This document shows positions 63,164 through 64,000 of a stretch of DNA of 64,000 bases, piece by piece; within the stretch, counting starts at the first letter, position 1; every line of letters starts with the position of its first letter. A model generated the notes under the pieces. That model was not told the origin of the DNA and ran no database searches. It worked only from the letters and a program-made list of their open reading frames with translations. Source of the stretch: Heterobasidion occidentale (taxonomy: Eukaryota; Basidiomycota; Agaricomycetes; Russulales; Bondarzewiaceae); assembly GCA_039111635.1 (NCBI GenBank), contig JBCAQO010000002.1, positions 558,001-622,000 of the forward strand, in the 5' to 3' direction. The translations under genes and the position numbers were made by a program.

Positions 63164-64000
63164 TCAAGAGCCACCGAGACGAATGTAATCTACAGCAACG
63201 ATGACCAGGCTCCGTCCTGCAGAGGCCAAGGACCAGCGACCTTTCGTTCCAGTGTGGCGTAGGGCCTCCGCAGCGCGTTTCATGGACTCATACTCGTGTG
63301 GTTCAACAGCACCATCCTGTTGTACATGGAGCTTCTCCTGAACGGTCTCTACCCATTTCTCTCGAGCCGTCACTCGCCTCCAGACTTCCATTTGCCGCTC
63401 CTCTTCGGCCTTCGAGAAAGATATAGGACAAGGGACATCTGGTCCTGCGATATGTTTCCAATCGTCAGTCATTACGAGCAGAGCGTGCCGGAAAGCGGCA
63501 ATGCCGTCTGTCCATGTTCGTTCCGGCCCATTTAAACGGAGTGACATATGTCTGTAGCAAGGATGGCGGGTGATATTTGCATGTAGAGGATGGCGTTCCG
63601 AAACGGTCATCATATAGATTATAAGTCGTCCTGCAAGTTGCAATTGAAGCTTGGCTCTTCTTATTTCTGGAGACATCGTATCGAAGTCGTCGGGAAGGCG
63701 AGGAAAGTTTGGCTTCATGTCGATCATGGGCCTGTGTAGAGATACATGCGAGAGAACTCGGCTTGCATGAATCGAGGGCCGATCCAAGCTTCTGCCAGTC
63801 AATTATGCCAGTGAAATCGGAAACACCTTCTGCCCGAACCATGATGTTGCCGTCATAAAGATCAGGGTGCCAGAGATTGTTTGTGGGGAGAGATACTCCT
63901 TCCTTTGGTAGATTCAGAAAGGGAAGAGCGGCGAGGAAACGGTCGAGCGCTTCCATGTGAACATCAGGAGATGCATCGTCATCAGACAGACGGCATGGGT
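63164..64000 (-). pseudogene. AIM9-like APH kinase, copy E (indel-riddled match to copy B), truncated by window
   Basis: The sequence follows copy B (2455-3263) closely, with at least fifteen small indels or indel-like changes in about 830 bases. Examples: cctttcg for ccttttcg, tgtggcgt for tgtgggcgt, gcttggctcttcttattt for gcttggcctcttctttattt, and an insertion in the HPDLYDG region near 63881. Almost every exon frame is broken. Substitutions are fewer than indels, which is not how neutral pseudogenes usually look. The rest of the gene lies beyond base 64000. Confidence 0.8.

Overview
The window looks like basidiomycete (Agaricomycetes) nuclear DNA. Genes are split by many short introns of about 45-170 bases with GT...AG ends. 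The protein families are mushroom-typical: AIM9-like APH kinases, DUF4470/MYND proteins, DUF6698, and a one-gene intersectin like Cryptococcus Cin1. There is one 100-N assembly gap (46009-46108).

Layout. 1-4500: two AIM9-like kinase genes (copies A and B). 5102-11990 (-): a conserved endocytic intersectin/Pan1-type scaffold. 13243-19000: two duplicated genes for proteins with an unusual pair of zinc fingers. 19425-23141 (-): a DUF4470 + MYND protein. 23912-24863 (-): a small membrane protein. 24864-27453: mostly empty, with a 208-base exon-containing tandem duplication. 27454-32448: a compact trio made of DUF6698 (-), a small Cys-rich protein ending in a PIAS-like SUMO-interacting motif (+), and a Ulp1-type (C48) peptidase (-). 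33054-43314: orphan mushroom proteins. The last of these (38524-43314) lie between two inverted arms, each built from a remnant sequence plus an array of a short imperfect palindrome. 46361-48818 (+): an MFS transporter, cut off at its start by the gap. 49457-53946 (-): the cohesin ATPase SMC3. 54353-55618 (-): an acidic orphan protein. 58303-64000: three more AIM9-like copies (C, D, E).

The housekeeping genes (intersectin, SMC3) bracket an accessory interior, about 13-49 kb, that is rich in orphans, tandem duplications and repeats. Two parts of it deserve most attention. One is the inverted-arm segment at about 36.8-45.1 kb, a candidate composite mobile or satellite-bounded element. The other is the possible SUMO-linked trio at 27.5-32.4 kb.

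Reliability. Several genes that should be intact show one-base deletions in short homopolymers (SMC3 twice, and probably the intersectin and the MFS). The last 3.27 kb nearly repeats the first 3.26 kb, with mostly indel differences. Sequencing or assembly error is therefore a real explanation for many of the broken genes, and frameshifts here should not be read as biology without raw reads. All gene models come from reading frames and splice signals by eye, without transcripts or database searches.
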